From an uncultured Elusimicrobiales bacterium (GTDB taxonomy: Bacteria; Elusimicrobiota; Elusimicrobia; Elusimicrobiales; Elusimicrobiaceae), in contig CALUXH010000078.1 of assembly GCA_944324695.1 (NCBI GenBank), positions 1 through 40,100 of the forward strand: a stretch of DNA of 40,100 nucleotides, in the 5' to 3' direction. Position 1 is the first letter of the stretch, and the number at the start of each line of letters is the position of its first letter. This document shows positions 15,701-25,196 of the stretch, one piece after another. The position numbers and the translations under genes are program-made. The notes under the pieces are model-generated. The model saw nothing but the letters and a program-made list of their open reading frames with translations, was not told the origin of the DNA and did not search any database.

Positions 15701-17254
15701 TTATTCTTCCTGCTCAGCGGCCGGTGCGGGGCCATGTTCCGGCTTGACCGCCTCCTGCAAAGCGGCTTCCTCCCGTTTCGCCTGCTCCTGCGCAGCCGCG
15801 CGTTCATCCGCTTTTTGTTGTTCAAATGCGGCGCGCTGCGCTTCCACCTGCGCCTCAAAAGGGCCGAAACCGCATTTTTCGTCCCAACCGCCGCCAAAGG
15901 CCTTGGCTAACGTAACCAACGCATTCAGCTCGTTCTGTCTGGCGGAGGCCAAATTCATTTCCGCCTGCAATAGGTTGCGCTCCACGTCCAACAGCTCCAT
16001 GGTGCCTATAAGCCCCGCGTCTTCCTGTTTTTTGGTCAGCTCATAACCGCGGCGCAAAGCTTTGGTTTGGCCCAAATAGATGTCATACATTTCCTGATAC
16101 ACGCGGTAGCCATTTATGGCGTCCAACGCTTCTTTAAAAGCATTTTGCACGGCCTGTTCGTAAGCGGCCAGCATTTCACGGTATTGGGCTTTGGCCGCTT
16201 TGTTCTGCGACACAATACGCCCGCCGGCAAAAATCGGCTGCATCAGCTGGCCTGTAAACGCCCACAAACCGGCCGGTTGGCGAAATAATTCATTTAACTG
16301 CGGACTGGCAAATCCCGCCGCACCGGTCAGAGAAATATCGGGGAAATACGCCGCGCGCGCCGCGCCGATTTGCGCATTGGCCGCTATCAGCATGCCTTCT
16401 GCGCTGCGCACATCGGGCCGCTTGGCCAAGAAAGCAGAGGGCAGCCCCGCCGGCAGCTGCGGCGTCTGTATTTTATTCAGCAAATCGTCTCCTCGCTCTC
16501 CCGGGCCCTGCACAATTTCACGCGGGGAACGGCCCACCAATACGGACAAAGCCGTTTCCGTCGTGGCGACGGAAAGTTCCAGCGATTTCACCGTAGCCGC
16601 CACGGAATACATATCCGCTTCAATACGGCGCAAGTCCACTTCCGTTACATAGCCTGCATGATAACGGCTGGTGTAAATGCGCACGCTTTCTTTGCGCGTT
16701 TGCAAAGTCTGTTTGGCCGTTTGCAGCTGGCTGTTCAGCGCCAACAGCGTAAAATACGCAGACGCCACCTGCGCCGTCAAAGATAAAAGCACCGTATCTT
16801 TGGCCGCCATGGTAGACAAAAGCTGCGCGCGGGCCGCTTCGCTTAAACGGCGGTATTTGCCCCACAAATCCAGTTCAAAAGAAGCCACTACCGTGCCGGT
16901 GCTTAATGTCTGTCCGGAGCCGTAATCATTGCCGGCGCGGCCGCTGCCTCCCTGAATGCCGATGGTGGGCAGCTGGTCCGCCACCGCGCTGCCTACGGCC
17001 GCACGCGCCTGGTCCACCCGGGCGACGGCCTGGCGCAGGTCGCGGTTATACAACAAAGCTTCCGTTTCCAGTTTATTGAGTTGTTCGTCGCCGAACATTT
17101 CCCACCACTGGTAGTTTTCAAAAACGCTGTAGTCCTCTCCCTCCTGCGGCTGAACGGGCAGATCCAATTCCGGCCGTTTATAATTGGGCCCCATCATACA
17201 GCCTGAAAGCATAGCGGCGCACACCGCCGCGGAAATTAATTTTTTAAATATCAT
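15701..17254 (-). CDS. Outer-membrane efflux channel lipoprotein (OprM/TolC family)
   Basis: A 517-residue outer-membrane factor. It has a lipoprotein signal with lipobox L16-S-G-C19, followed by the family hallmark MGPNYKRPELDLP. Two OEP repeats follow, with typical segments such as ANAQIGAARAAYFPDISLTGAAGF and the second-repeat helix YELTKKQEDAGLIGTMELLDVERNLLQAE. A roughly 60-residue C-terminal tail rich in Ala, Glu, Gln and Lys (from about 455) is unusual and may be periplasmic or a coiled coil. It overlaps the RND pump gene by 11 bases and is the last gene of the operon. It forms the trimeric exit duct; its presence implies a double-membraned cell. Confidence 0.93.
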   Translation of the reverse strand: MIFKKLISAAVCAAMLSGCMMGPNYKRPELDLPVQPQEGEDYSVFENYQWWEMFGDEQLNKLETEALLYNRDLRQAVARVDQARAAVGSAVADQLPTIGIQGGSGRAGNDYGSGQTLSTGTVVASFELDLWGKYRRLSEAARAQLLSTMAAKDTVLLSLTAQVASAYFTLLALNSQLQTAKQTLQTRKESVRIYTSRYHAGYVTEVDLRRIEADMYSVAATVKSLELSVATTETALSVLVGRSPREIVQGPGERGDDLLNKIQTPQLPAGLPSAFLAKRPDVRSAEGMLIAANAQIGAARAAYFPDISLTGAAGFASPQLNELFRQPAGLWAFTGQLMQPIFAGGRIVSQNKAAKAQYREMLAAYEQAVQNAFKEALDAINGYRVYQEMYDIYLGQTKALRRGYELTKKQEDAGLIGTMELLDVERNLLQAEMNLASARQNELNALVTLAKAFGGGWDEKCGFGPFEAQVEAQRAAFEQQKADERAAAQEQAKREEAALQEAVKPEHGPAPAAEQEE

Positions 17255-20200
17255 GCAGAGCCTCCGCTTTGGCGCCTGTGGCGTTGGGATCGTTTTTCTC
17301 TTTCCAGCCGCCGGAAATCAGGTAAAAGAATAAAGGTACAAACAAAGGCGCTATGGCCGTGGCGGCCAACATGCCAAATACCACGGCGGTGCCGATGGAG
17401 TGGCGGCTGGCCGCACCCGCACCGGAACTGACGGCCAACGGCACGCAGCCCAAAATGAACGCCAAAGACGTCATAACAATGGGGCGGAAACGCAGCTTTA
17501 CCGCCTGCAAAGCCGCCTCATAAGCCGTGGCGCCTTGTTCTTTGACCAGCACGGCAAATTCCACAATCAAAATGGCATTTTTGGCCGCCAAACCGACCAA
17601 AGCCACCAACGCAATCTGGAAATAAATATCATTGGACAGACCGCGCATATAGGTGCCCAACAAAGCGCCAAACATACCAAACGGCACGGCCAAAATAACC
17701 GCAAAGGGCAGCCCCCAGCGTTCATATTGGGCGGCCAGAATCAGAAACACCACCAGCATACCCAACATCAGCGCAATGGTGGAAGAACTGCCGCTGATGG
17801 TTTCTTGATAGGTGGAGCCGGTCCAAGACAGCGTGAACTCTTCACCCAATGTTTCGCGCGCCACCTCTTCCATGGCGGCTATGGCCTGACCGGAGCTGTA
17901 ACCGTCGGCCGGCGTGGCCATCACTTTGGCCGCGGGGAAAGCGTTGAAACGTTCCACCATATCCGGCCCCAGAATCGGAGTCAGAGTAATAAAAGCCGAC
18001 AACGGCACCATGGCGCCGGTGTTGGAGCGAACGTAAATCTCCCCCAGCTGTTCCGGCCGGGCGCGGTAATCGCCTTCGGCCTGCACCATCACGCGGAAAC
18101 TGCGGCTGTATTTGGTAAAGTCGTTGACATATGCCGTCCCGAACGTACCCTGAATGGTGGCGTAAAGCTCAGCCAGGGACACATTCATGGCCATGGCTTT
18201 AATTTCGTCCACGGTTAACTTATACTGCGGCGTGGCGGAAGAGAACGTCGTACTGACGCCCGTCAATTCGGGCCGTTTCTGCGCGGCGGCAATAAATTCA
18301 TTGACCTTGGCCTCCAAGGCGGCACTTCCCTCTCCGGAACGGTTCTGCACGTATCCTTCCAAACCGCCGGTGGTGCTCATGCCCATAATCGGCGGCGGAT
18401 TGAACGGCATTACTAACGCGCCCGTAATCTGCGCCCCCAATTTAGCAATGGCGGATACCACGCCGAAAGAGGACAATTCATGCGTTTTGCGTTCTTTCCA
18501 CGGAATTAAAGAAATGAAAGAGGCAATGGAGCTGCTCTTCATCGTGCTGCTGAGAATATCGTAACCGGCAAAGGTCAGCTCTTCTTTCACGGCCGGCTGT
18601 TCCAAAATAATCTGTTCCAGCTGTTTGGCCACATCCTGGGTGGTAGAGAGCGAAGTGGCCGGATCCAGCATGGTGGCCACAATCAGCATACCCTGGTCTT
18701 CATCGGGCAACAAGCTGGAAGGCACGATTTTAAACAGCCCCAGCGCGGCCGCCCAAATTAACACCACCGTCAGCACCGCCACCGGAAGACGGCGGATAAA
18801 AAATCCCGCCCAGCTGGTGTATCTGTCCGTTACTTTGGCAAACCACTGGTCAAACTTAAAGAAGAATCCGCTGGTGCGAGGCTTCATATCTTTTAAAAGC
18901 AATGCGCACAGCGCAGGCGTCAACGTCAAAGCCACCAGACCGGAAATAATGACGGACACGGCAATGGTAATGGCGAACTGCTGGTACATGACCCCCGTAA
19001 AACCGCCCATGAACGCCACGGGCACGAATACGGAACACAGCACCAGCACAATGGCCACCACGGGGCCGGTTACTTCGTCCATAGCCTTAATGGTTGCTTC
19101 CTTGACGGGCAAATGCTCGTCGTGCATAATACGTTCCACGTTTTCAATCACCACGATGGCGTCGTCCACCACGATACCGATGGCCAACACCAAGCCAAAC
19201 AGCGTCAGCGTATTAATGGAAAACCCGAGCAGCAACATACCCGCAAAAGCGCCCACGATAGACACCGGCACGGCCAGACACGGAATTAACGTGGCGCGCC
19301 AGTCATGCAGGAACAAATACATGACCAGGAACACCAGTATCATGGCTTCTATAAGGGTATGAATCACTTCTTCAATAGACGCATTGACGAACAGCGTGGT
19401 ATCGTAGGCCACTTTGTATTCAATGCCGCCCGGGAAATTCTGCGCCAGTTCTTCCATGCGCTTTTTGACGGCTTCGGCCGTGGCCACGGCGTTGGCTCCC
19501 GGAGAAAGGAACACGCCGATAGGCACGGCGGGCTGATTGTTGTACTGTCCGGAAAATTCATAAGTCTGGCTGCCCAGTTCCACACGGGCCACATCTTTTA
19601 AGCGCAAAGAAGTACCGTCCGGATTGGCGCGCAAAATAATTTCTTCAAATTCTTCCGGCTCCTGCAGGCGGCCCGGAGCAATGATGGAATACATGCGGTC
19701 CACTTTGTGCAAAAGCGGCGGCTGGCCGATTTTGCCGGCGGCGCGCTGTGTGTTTTGCGCCTGCACGGCGGCCATCACATCGGAAACGGATACACCCAAC
19801 TGGCTCATGACATCGGGTTTAAGCCAAATGCGGATGGAATAGTCGTTGGCGGACATGACCTGCGCGTCACCCACGCCGTTAATACGTTTAAGGTCATCCA
19901 CCACGTTGACCAGCGCATAGTTACCAATATAAGTGGTATCATATACGCCCGACGGGGAAAACATGGTAATCAACTGCAAAATAGCCGAAGAACGCTTCTG
20001 CACCGTCACGCCGTAACGGCGCACGTCTTCGGGCAGCGTGGTGGTGGCAGCCTGGACGCGGTTGTTGACGTTAATCATGGCCTGGTCCGGATCCGTACCC
20101 ACTTCAAAATAGACCATCAGGTTCATGTCGCCGTTGGCCGAAGAAGTGGAGTTCATGTACAGCATATCCTCCACCCCGTTGACCTGCTGCTCAATGGGGG

Positions 20201-20390
20201 CGGCCACCGTATCGGCGATGACTTCCGGGCTCGCGCCCGGATACTGCGCCGACACCTGCACCGAAGGCGGCGTCAAATCCGGATACTGCTCAATAGGCAG
20301 CTGGGTAATGGACACAATACCCGCCAGCAAAATAAGCAGCGAAACAACGGTGGAAAAAATAGGACGGTTAATAAAAAATTTGGAAAACAT
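17244..20390 (-). CDS. RND multidrug efflux transporter (AcrB/MexB, HAE1 family)
   Basis: A 1048-residue inner-membrane proton/drug antiporter. The N-terminus FFINRPIFSTVVSLLILLAGIVSITQLPIEQYPDLTPPSVQVSAQYPGAS is typical. TM4 carries the proton-relay pair in GIVVDDAIVVIENVER (AcrB D407/D408 equivalent). GFTGVMYQQFAITIAVSVIISGLVALTLTPALCALLL and the second-half AAKNAILIVEFA supply the TM10 Lys. Length equals AcrB (1049). It lies 20 bases after the adaptor gene and overlaps the channel gene by 11 bases, so one operon makes the full tripartite pump. The substrate range cannot be read from sequence; drugs, bile salts or other hydrophobic toxins are plausible in the gut. Confidence 0.96.
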   Translation of the reverse strand: MFSKFFINRPIFSTVVSLLILLAGIVSITQLPIEQYPDLTPPSVQVSAQYPGASPEVIADTVAAPIEQQVNGVEDMLYMNSTSSANGDMNLMVYFEVGTDPDQAMINVNNRVQAATTTLPEDVRRYGVTVQKRSSAILQLITMFSPSGVYDTTYIGNYALVNVVDDLKRINGVGDAQVMSANDYSIRIWLKPDVMSQLGVSVSDVMAAVQAQNTQRAAGKIGQPPLLHKVDRMYSIIAPGRLQEPEEFEEIILRANPDGTSLRLKDVARVELGSQTYEFSGQYNNQPAVPIGVFLSPGANAVATAEAVKKRMEELAQNFPGGIEYKVAYDTTLFVNASIEEVIHTLIEAMILVFLVMYLFLHDWRATLIPCLAVPVSIVGAFAGMLLLGFSINTLTLFGLVLAIGIVVDDAIVVIENVERIMHDEHLPVKEATIKAMDEVTGPVVAIVLVLCSVFVPVAFMGGFTGVMYQQFAITIAVSVIISGLVALTLTPALCALLLKDMKPRTSGFFFKFDQWFAKVTDRYTSWAGFFIRRLPVAVLTVVLIWAAALGLFKIVPSSLLPDEDQGMLIVATMLDPATSLSTTQDVAKQLEQIILEQPAVKEELTFAGYDILSSTMKSSSIASFISLIPWKERKTHELSSFGVVSAIAKLGAQITGALVMPFNPPPIMGMSTTGGLEGYVQNRSGEGSAALEAKVNEFIAAAQKRPELTGVSTTFSSATPQYKLTVDEIKAMAMNVSLAELYATIQGTFGTAYVNDFTKYSRSFRVMVQAEGDYRARPEQLGEIYVRSNTGAMVPLSAFITLTPILGPDMVERFNAFPAAKVMATPADGYSSGQAIAAMEEVARETLGEEFTLSWTGSTYQETISGSSSTIALMLGMLVVFLILAAQYERWGLPFAVILAVPFGMFGALLGTYMRGLSNDIYFQIALVALVGLAAKNAILIVEFAVLVKEQGATAYEAALQAVKLRFRPIVMTSLAFILGCVPLAVSSGAGAASRHSIGTAVVFGMLAATAIAPLFVPLFFYLISGGWKEKNDPNATGAKAEALHDI

Positions 20391-20410
20391 GTAATTCTCC
20401 GTTCCGCCTT

Positions 20411-21721
20411 TTAGTCCTGCCGGCCCAAAAGCGCATTGGTTACTTTGTTGTTCTTACGGGCGGGCTGCTGCACGCTCTGCGTATCGGGCTTGACGTCTTC
20501 CTTAATCACTTCGTCAAATTCACCGACATTTTGGGCCGTCACGGAACTGGGAGCCGTCGGCTCTTCATAGGACGGAACGCCGAAATCTTTCATCTGCGGG
20601 TTTACTTTCATGCCCGGGCGGATTTTCAGCAGTCCTTCGGAAATGACGGTTTCTCCGCCTTCCAGCCCCTCGTTGACAATATACATATTATCCTGCAGCT
20701 GCACCGTTACGGGCTGGGCTTTGGCGGTGCCGTCTTCCTGCACAATATAAACCAGGTCCCCGGTCGGCGTGCTGAGCACGGCGGAAGAAGGAATCAGCAC
20801 CGCGTCTTTATACGTGGCTCCTACCAAACGCACGCGCACGAACTGCCCCGGCATCAGCATACGCTGGTTTTTAGGGTTGGGGAATTCGGCCTTGATAGCC
20901 AAAGACGAGGTCTGGGTGTCTTCGGTGCTGTCAAAGAAAATGATGGAACCTTTTTGCGGATACACGCGCCCGTCGGCGGTAATGGCTTCCACGTACAGCG
21001 GTTGGTCGCCCTCGCCGTCCAGCGTAATACTGCCGTCCAAAAACCCGCTGGCCATTTTGTAAAACTGCGCGCTGGGCATGGAAAAGTTCACCCACAGCGG
21101 GTCAATCTGCACCATGGTGGTAAGCAAGCCGTTGCCCGCAGGAGAAACCAAACTGCCCACGGACTGGGCTTCTTTGCCCGTAATGCCGGAAATAGGCGCC
21201 AGCACGCGGGTATATTCCAAATTGATTTTGGCGCCGTTTACGCCCGCCCGGGCCACTTTAACGGAAGCCTGGGCCGCTTCGTAAGCGGACAGTGCATCGT
21301 CGTAATCTTTCTGGCTGATGGCGTTGTCGGCACGCAGTTTTTTCATGCGTTCATAATCGCGGCGGGTGCGGTTTTCATTGCTTTGGGCCTGGGCCAGCGT
21401 GCCTTCGGCCTGCTGCAAGGCCACTTCGTATTCCTGGGGGTCAATTTGGAACAGCTGCGTTCCCTGTTTCACGTATGCGCCCTCGTCAAAAAGACGGGCC
21501 TTTAAAATACCGCCCACCTGCGCGCGGACCTGAATCTCCAAAGAACCCGCCACCTGCGCGGGATATTCAATATTCCAAGGCAAATCGGTTTTCAGCACTT
21601 TGACGGCCGAAACGGGTATGGCCGCAGAAGACTGCTGCTGAGTTTTATCGCCGCACGCGCCGAGAGCGCCCAGACAGGCCGCCAGCGCAAACACGGCGGC
21701 AACACGCATATATTTATTCAT
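20411..21721 (-). CDS. RND efflux periplasmic adaptor lipoprotein (AcrA/MexA family)
   Basis: A 436-residue membrane fusion protein. Lipobox L20-G-A-C23 predicts a lipid anchor in the inner membrane. A split lipoyl domain (VEIQ-type strands AGSLEIQVRAQVGGILKARLFDEGAYVKQGTQLFQIDP) flanks an alpha-hairpin of about 90-170. It is followed by the beta-barrel segment and LIPSSAVLSTPTGDLVYIV. The C-terminal 50 residues after DFGVPSYEEP are low-complexity and not conserved in AcrA. It is the first gene of the adaptor-pump-channel operon, and its upstream region has a TetR-type operator candidate. Confidence 0.94.
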   Translation of the reverse strand: MNKYMRVAAVFALAACLGALGACGDKTQQQSSAAIPVSAVKVLKTDLPWNIEYPAQVAGSLEIQVRAQVGGILKARLFDEGAYVKQGTQLFQIDPQEYEVALQQAEGTLAQAQSNENRTRRDYERMKKLRADNAISQKDYDDALSAYEAAQASVKVARAGVNGAKINLEYTRVLAPISGITGKEAQSVGSLVSPAGNGLLTTMVQIDPLWVNFSMPSAQFYKMASGFLDGSITLDGEGDQPLYVEAITADGRVYPQKGSIIFFDSTEDTQTSSLAIKAEFPNPKNQRMLMPGQFVRVRLVGATYKDAVLIPSSAVLSTPTGDLVYIVQEDGTAKAQPVTVQLQDNMYIVNEGLEGGETVISEGLLKIRPGMKVNPQMKDFGVPSYEEPTAPSSVTAQNVGEFDEVIKEDVKPDTQSVQQPARKNNKVTNALLGRQD

Positions 21722-21763
21722 TCTCGTTCTCCGCTTTCCCCCGGATACGACGGGGAAATTTGT

Positions 21764-21816
21764 TTACCTACCGGTAAGTATATTTTACCAAAAACAACCC
21801 GCGCATGCAACATGCA
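21764..21816 (-). promoter_or_regulatory. RND operon promoter with TetR-type operator candidate
   Basis: Minus strand: TTGCAT, 17 bp, TAAAAT, then about 5 bp downstream the palindrome TACTTACC/GGTAGGTA (21765-21780; 7 of 8 pairs). ACCGGTAGGT-like palindromes are common operators of TetR-family repressors of efflux pumps. The site lies at the predicted transcription start, so binding would block initiation. No repressor gene is in the window. Confidence 0.5.
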
Positions 21817-21899
21817 TGCCGGTACTTTTTCCATTGTATAAAATTTACTCATTTTGTTACCGAAATGTTATGTTTTTTTTGAATTAGAACTAAAATTGC

Positions 21900-21905
21900 T
21901 ACAAT
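21900..21905 (+). promoter_or_regulatory. Extended -10 box of the acetyltransferase gene (leaderless)
   Basis: TACAAT preceded by TGC, with five bases to the ATG at 21911. A TTGAAT lies 15 bp upstream. Confidence 0.5.
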
Positions 21906-21910
21906 AAGGC

Positions 21911-22516
21911 ATGAGCGAAAAAGAAAACATGTTGGCAGGGCTGTTTTATAATTCTTTAGATCCAGAACTGGTACGCCTGCGCCAAGAAGCGCGCCGAACG
22001 CTGTGGCAGTATAACGCCACCGATCCGGCCGATGCGGCCAAACGGCGCGAATTGACGGAAAAACTGTTCGGCCGCGCAGGTGAAAACCTAATCATTGAAC
22101 CGCCTTTTTACTGCGACTACGGCAGTCAAATCCACTTCGGAAACAATGTTTTTCTGAATTTCAACTGTACGATCTTGGACTGTGCGCGCGTGGAAATAGG
22201 AGACGGCTGCCTGCTGGGCCCCAATGTGCAGATTTATACCGCCACACACCCGCTGGAACCCAAAGCCCGCAAAGAGGGCAAAGAATTTGCCGCCCCCGTC
22301 AAAATAGGCAAAAACGTTTGGATAGGCGGCGGGGCAATTATCCTGCCCGGGGTAACCATCGGCGATAATGCCGCCATTGGCGCCGGGGCGGTGATAACCA
22401 GGGACGTACCGGCCCTGTCCGTAGCGGTAGGCAACCCGGCTAAAGTGATGCGGCAGTTTTATGATTTTAAAAAGGACGCGCCCAAAGACGCTCCCGCCGC
22501 AGAACCGACTAATTAA
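21911..22516 (+). CDS. Maltose/galactoside O-acetyltransferase-family protein
   Basis: A 201-residue hexapeptide-repeat acyltransferase. The N-terminal Mac domain (LAGLFYNSLDPELVRLRQEARRTLWQYNAT) and left-handed beta-helix repeats (from VEIGDGCLLGPNVQIYTATHPLEP) are clear; the catalytic His is H113. VWIGGGAIILPGVTIGDNAAIGAGAVITRDVP and VAVGNPAKVMR are the standard Maa/LacA/NodL motifs. It transfers acetyl from acetyl-CoA to a sugar hydroxyl; the acceptor is unknown. The C-terminal 18 residues (KDAPKDAPAAEPTN) are low-complexity. It is divergent from the RND operon and 57 bases upstream of the dehydrogenase. Confidence 0.92.
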   Translation: MSEKENMLAGLFYNSLDPELVRLRQEARRTLWQYNATDPADAAKRRELTEKLFGRAGENLIIEPPFYCDYGSQIHFGNNVFLNFNCTILDCARVEIGDGCLLGPNVQIYTATHPLEPKARKEGKEFAAPVKIGKNVWIGGGAIILPGVTIGDNAAIGAGAVITRDVPALSVAVGNPAKVMRQFYDFKKDAPKDAPAAEPTN

Positions 22517-22573
22517 TTTTTTGCGCCGCCCCCGTGCGGCGTATATTATATAAGGAAGAATAAGGGGGAACAC

Positions 22574-23599
22574 ATGAAAACCGTATTTTTTGACGTAGAC
22601 AAAATTACCCGCGATTATCTGGAAAAACAGCAAATCTGCACCGGAGACACCGTCCTGCTGCCTGAGAGCATGGAAAATATTTCGCAGCAGCAATATGAAC
22701 AAATCAAAGACGCGGAAATTATTTCCGTCTTTGTGCATACCGCGCTGAAAATGAACCAAGAATCTTTGGACCGCTACCCCAAACTCAAGCTGATCGCCAC
22801 GCGCTCTACGGGTTTTGACCATATTGATTTAAACTACTGCAAGCAGCGCGGCATAGAAGTGGTCAATGTTCCCAAATACGGCGAGGCCACCGTGGCCGAA
22901 TTTGCCTTCGGCACGCTGCTGGCGCTGGCGCGGCACATCATCCAGGCGCGCACGGATATGAAAAACAATTTTGTGCGCATGAACGAATACATCGGTTTTG
23001 ACCTTTATGGTCACACCATCGGCATTATCGGTACGGGAGCCATCGGCCGCCACGTAGCCAAGCTGGCGCGCGGCTTTGGAATGGACGTGCTGGCTTATGA
23101 CCTCTACCCCAACGAAGAGTTCCAGCGCATTTATAATATCCATTATGTCGGGCTGGACGAACTGTATGCCAAATCCGACGTGATTACCCTGCACGCGCCG
23201 GCCACCAAGGAAAATTACCACTTGCTTAATGACGAAGCTTTCAAAAAAATGAAAGACGGCGTCATTATTTTAAACACCGCGCGCGGCAGCCTGGTGGACC
23301 CCGAAGCCCTTTACCGCGCGCTGACCCACGGCAAAGTAAAAGGGGCCGCGTTGGACGTGCTGGAAAACGAAGATTTTATTATTCATGACGATATTATTTT
23401 AAAATCGCAGGACATCCCCATAGATTACGCCATGAACACCATTATCAACGCGCGTTTAATGCAGATGAAAAACGTGCTGATCACGCCGCATATTGCGTTC
23501 AATTCCGTGGACGCGGTGCACCGCATTTTGCACACCACGCTGGAAAACATCAACCATTTCTGCAGCGGGCAGGTACAGAATTCCGTGCTGAAAAAATAG
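22574..23599 (+). CDS. D-2-hydroxyacid dehydrogenase (D-lactate dehydrogenase-like)
   Basis: A 341-residue NAD-dependent enzyme. The Rossmann motif is G153-T-G-A-I-G158. The catalytic triad is R237 (TARGSL), E266 (in ALDVLENE) and H306 (TPHIAFN). [43 protein letters not shown] matches the D-lactate/D-hydroxyisocaproate dehydrogenase subgroup. It would reduce pyruvate or a related 2-oxoacid and reoxidise NADH in fermentation. A strong Shine-Dalgarno (AAGGGGG) precedes the ATG. It lies 8 bases upstream of the cysteine synthase gene, so the two are co-transcribed. The exact substrate is not determined. Confidence 0.9.
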   Translation: MKTVFFDVDKITRDYLEKQQICTGDTVLLPESMENISQQQYEQIKDAEIISVFVHTALKMNQESLDRYPKLKLIATRSTGFDHIDLNYCKQRGIEVVNVPKYGEATVAEFAFGTLLALARHIIQARTDMKNNFVRMNEYIGFDLYGHTIGIIGTGAIGRHVAKLARGFGMDVLAYDLYPNEEFQRIYNIHYVGLDELYAKSDVITLHAPATKENYHLLNDEAFKKMKDGVIILNTARGSLVDPEALYRALTHGKVKGAALDVLENEDFIIHDDIILKSQDIPIDYAMNTIINARLMQMKNVLITPHIAFNSVDAVHRILHTTLENINHFCSGQVQNSVLKK

Positions 23600-23607
23600 G
23601 GGAATGT

Positions 23608-24525
23608 ATGCCATACGCCGCCGATTTGACCCAACTGATAGGCCATACGCCGCTGGTGCGCATTAATAAATTAAATGCAGGCCCGGCCGCGCTGTACGCC
23701 AAGCTGGAAATGTTTAACCCCTACAGCGTCAAAGACCGCCCCGCGCTGGCTATGCTGCAAGCCGCCGAAAAAAGCGGCCTGCTGCACCCAGGAGACACCA
23801 TTATAGAACCCACCAGCGGGAATATGGGCATTGCGCTGGCTTTTCTCTGCGCAGTCAAAGGCTATCACATGATTTTGGTCATGCCGGAAAACATGAGCCC
23901 CGAACGAGTCAAACTCGTGCGCGCGCTGGGCGCGCGGGTGGAACTGACGCCCGCGGCGCAGGGCATGAAAGGGGCCATAGCCAAAGCGCAGGAACTGTTA
24001 AAACAAATTCCCAATGCTTATTCGCCCAACCAGTTTAACAACCCCAATAATTCCGCCGCGCATGCGCAAACGGGCCGTGAAATAGACGAAGCACTGGACG
24101 GCAAAGCGGATATTTTTATAGCCGGAGTGGGCACGGGCGGCACGATTACGGGGGTGGGGCGGTATTTAAAAAAGAAAAACCCCAAAGCCCAAATCATCGC
24201 CGTGGAACCGGCGGACTCGGCCGTTTTGGAAGGCAAACCCGCGGGCGCGCATAAAATACAGGGGATCGGCGCGGGCTTTGTACCGACTATTTTGGACCGC
24301 AGCCTAATAGACGAAATTATCCCCGTTACTAACGAACAGGCTGCGGAAACGGCCCGCCGCCTGGCCCAAGAAGAAGGCATTTTGGCCGGCATCAGCTCCG
24401 GCGCGGCCATGTATGCGGCGCTGCAGGCGGCGCGCCGCCCCGAAAACGCGGGAAAAAATGTTGTGGTATTACTGCCGGACACGGGGGAAAGATATTTAAG
24501 CACCTGGGTGTTTGACGGGAATTAA
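23608..24525 (+). CDS. cysK: Cysteine synthase-family PLP enzyme, Met variant of the GNTG loop
   Basis: A 305-residue fold-type II PLP enzyme of the O-acetylserine sulfhydrylase family. The PLP lysine is K42 in SVKDRPA. The phosphate loop is [16 protein letters not shown], and GIGAGFVP plus GISSGAA complete the site. The substrate-binding loop reads PTSGNMG (68-74) where most cysteine synthases have GNTG. A Met here occurs in plant beta-cyanoalanine synthases, so sulfide-releasing or cyanide-using side activity is possible. The Shine-Dalgarno AGGGG lies just after the dehydrogenase stop; the genes form one operon. A pilin gene converges 43 bases downstream. Confidence 0.88.
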   Translation: MPYAADLTQLIGHTPLVRINKLNAGPAALYAKLEMFNPYSVKDRPALAMLQAAEKSGLLHPGDTIIEPTSGNMGIALAFLCAVKGYHMILVMPENMSPERVKLVRALGARVELTPAAQGMKGAIAKAQELLKQIPNAYSPNQFNNPNNSAAHAQTGREIDEALDGKADIFIAGVGTGGTITGVGRYLKKKNPKAQIIAVEPADSAVLEGKPAGAHKIQGIGAGFVPTILDRSLIDEIIPVTNEQAAETARRLAQEEGILAGISSGAAMYAALQAARRPENAGKNVVVLLPDTGERYLSTWVFDGN

Positions 24526-24568
24526 CCGAACGCGCTTCAAAAACCGCATACAAAATAAAGCGGGGAAA

Positions 24569-25084
24569 TTAATTCAGGATATAGGTATTTGTGCCGGGAC
24601 CGTACCAGCCGCTTCCGGCCAGCTTTCCCTGGCTTTTGCATACACGTTCCCAGGCATGGCCTTGCGCGGCGGTGCAATAAACGGCGTCGTCGCGGGTATC
24701 AAACCAAAAATAATAAGTCAGAGCCCGATCTTCGGTGCGGACTTCCACTTTTTGTTCGCCGGCGCGCAAGATGTCAACACACACCCCCTGTTCCACACGC
24801 TTCCCTTTCCGCAAGGCCGTTTGGGGGGAAGCAGAATCTGTCATAAATCCCGCGGGAAGCGCAACGGCCAGGGCGGACAGGTCCGTGGAATAGCGGCCCG
24901 TTTCCAAGTAATATATCTTCTGTGCGTCTCGGAGTTTTTCCCCCAAAAGCAGCATTTCCGCGGCCCTGCTCTTTAAAACGGCGGTTCGGTATTGCGGCAC
25001 GGCAATGGCAGCCAATATACCGATAATTAAAACGACTACTAACAACTCTATTAGGGTAAATGCGGCACTTTTTTCACTCTTCAT
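24569..25084 (-). CDS. Type IV pilin/pseudopilin-like protein, short leader (pilin 4)
   Basis: A 171-residue prepilin-like protein. Leader MKSEKSAA|FTLIE with Ala at -1, as in pilin 3. The helix [31 protein letters not shown] follows, then the family motif YYLETGRYSTDLSALAVALPAG. The cysteine-bearing end contains VYCTAAQGHAWERVCKSQGKLAGSGWYGPG. It has its own T12-spacer promoter but no start-codon palindrome, so leader type and promoter type go together. It converges with cysK. Exported pilin or pseudopilin subunit; function unknown. Confidence 0.86.
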   Translation of the reverse strand: MKSEKSAAFTLIELLVVVLIIGILAAIAVPQYRTAVLKSRAAEMLLLGEKLRDAQKIYYLETGRYSTDLSALAVALPAGFMTDSASPQTALRKGKRVEQGVCVDILRAGEQKVEVRTEDRALTYYFWFDTRDDAVYCTAAQGHAWERVCKSQGKLAGSGWYGPGTNTYILN

Positions 25085-25118
25085 GCAAAAAGTGTATCAA
25101 AAAAAAAAAACGGGTCAA
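25085..25118 (-). promoter_or_regulatory. Pilin promoter with T12 spacer, no palindrome (copy 6)
   Basis: -35 TTGACC (25113-25118), 16-bp spacer with T12 (25099-25110), -10 TACACT (25091-25096, preceded by TGA), six bases, ATG (25082-25084). Same geometry as the palindromic copies, with a better -10. Confidence 0.65.
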
Positions 25119-25196
25119 TACCCGTCGGATAAACGCCAAAAAGCCCGGCGCAAAATGCTCCCGGCGGCCTTCTTCTAAAATACGCGGCACGGCCCG

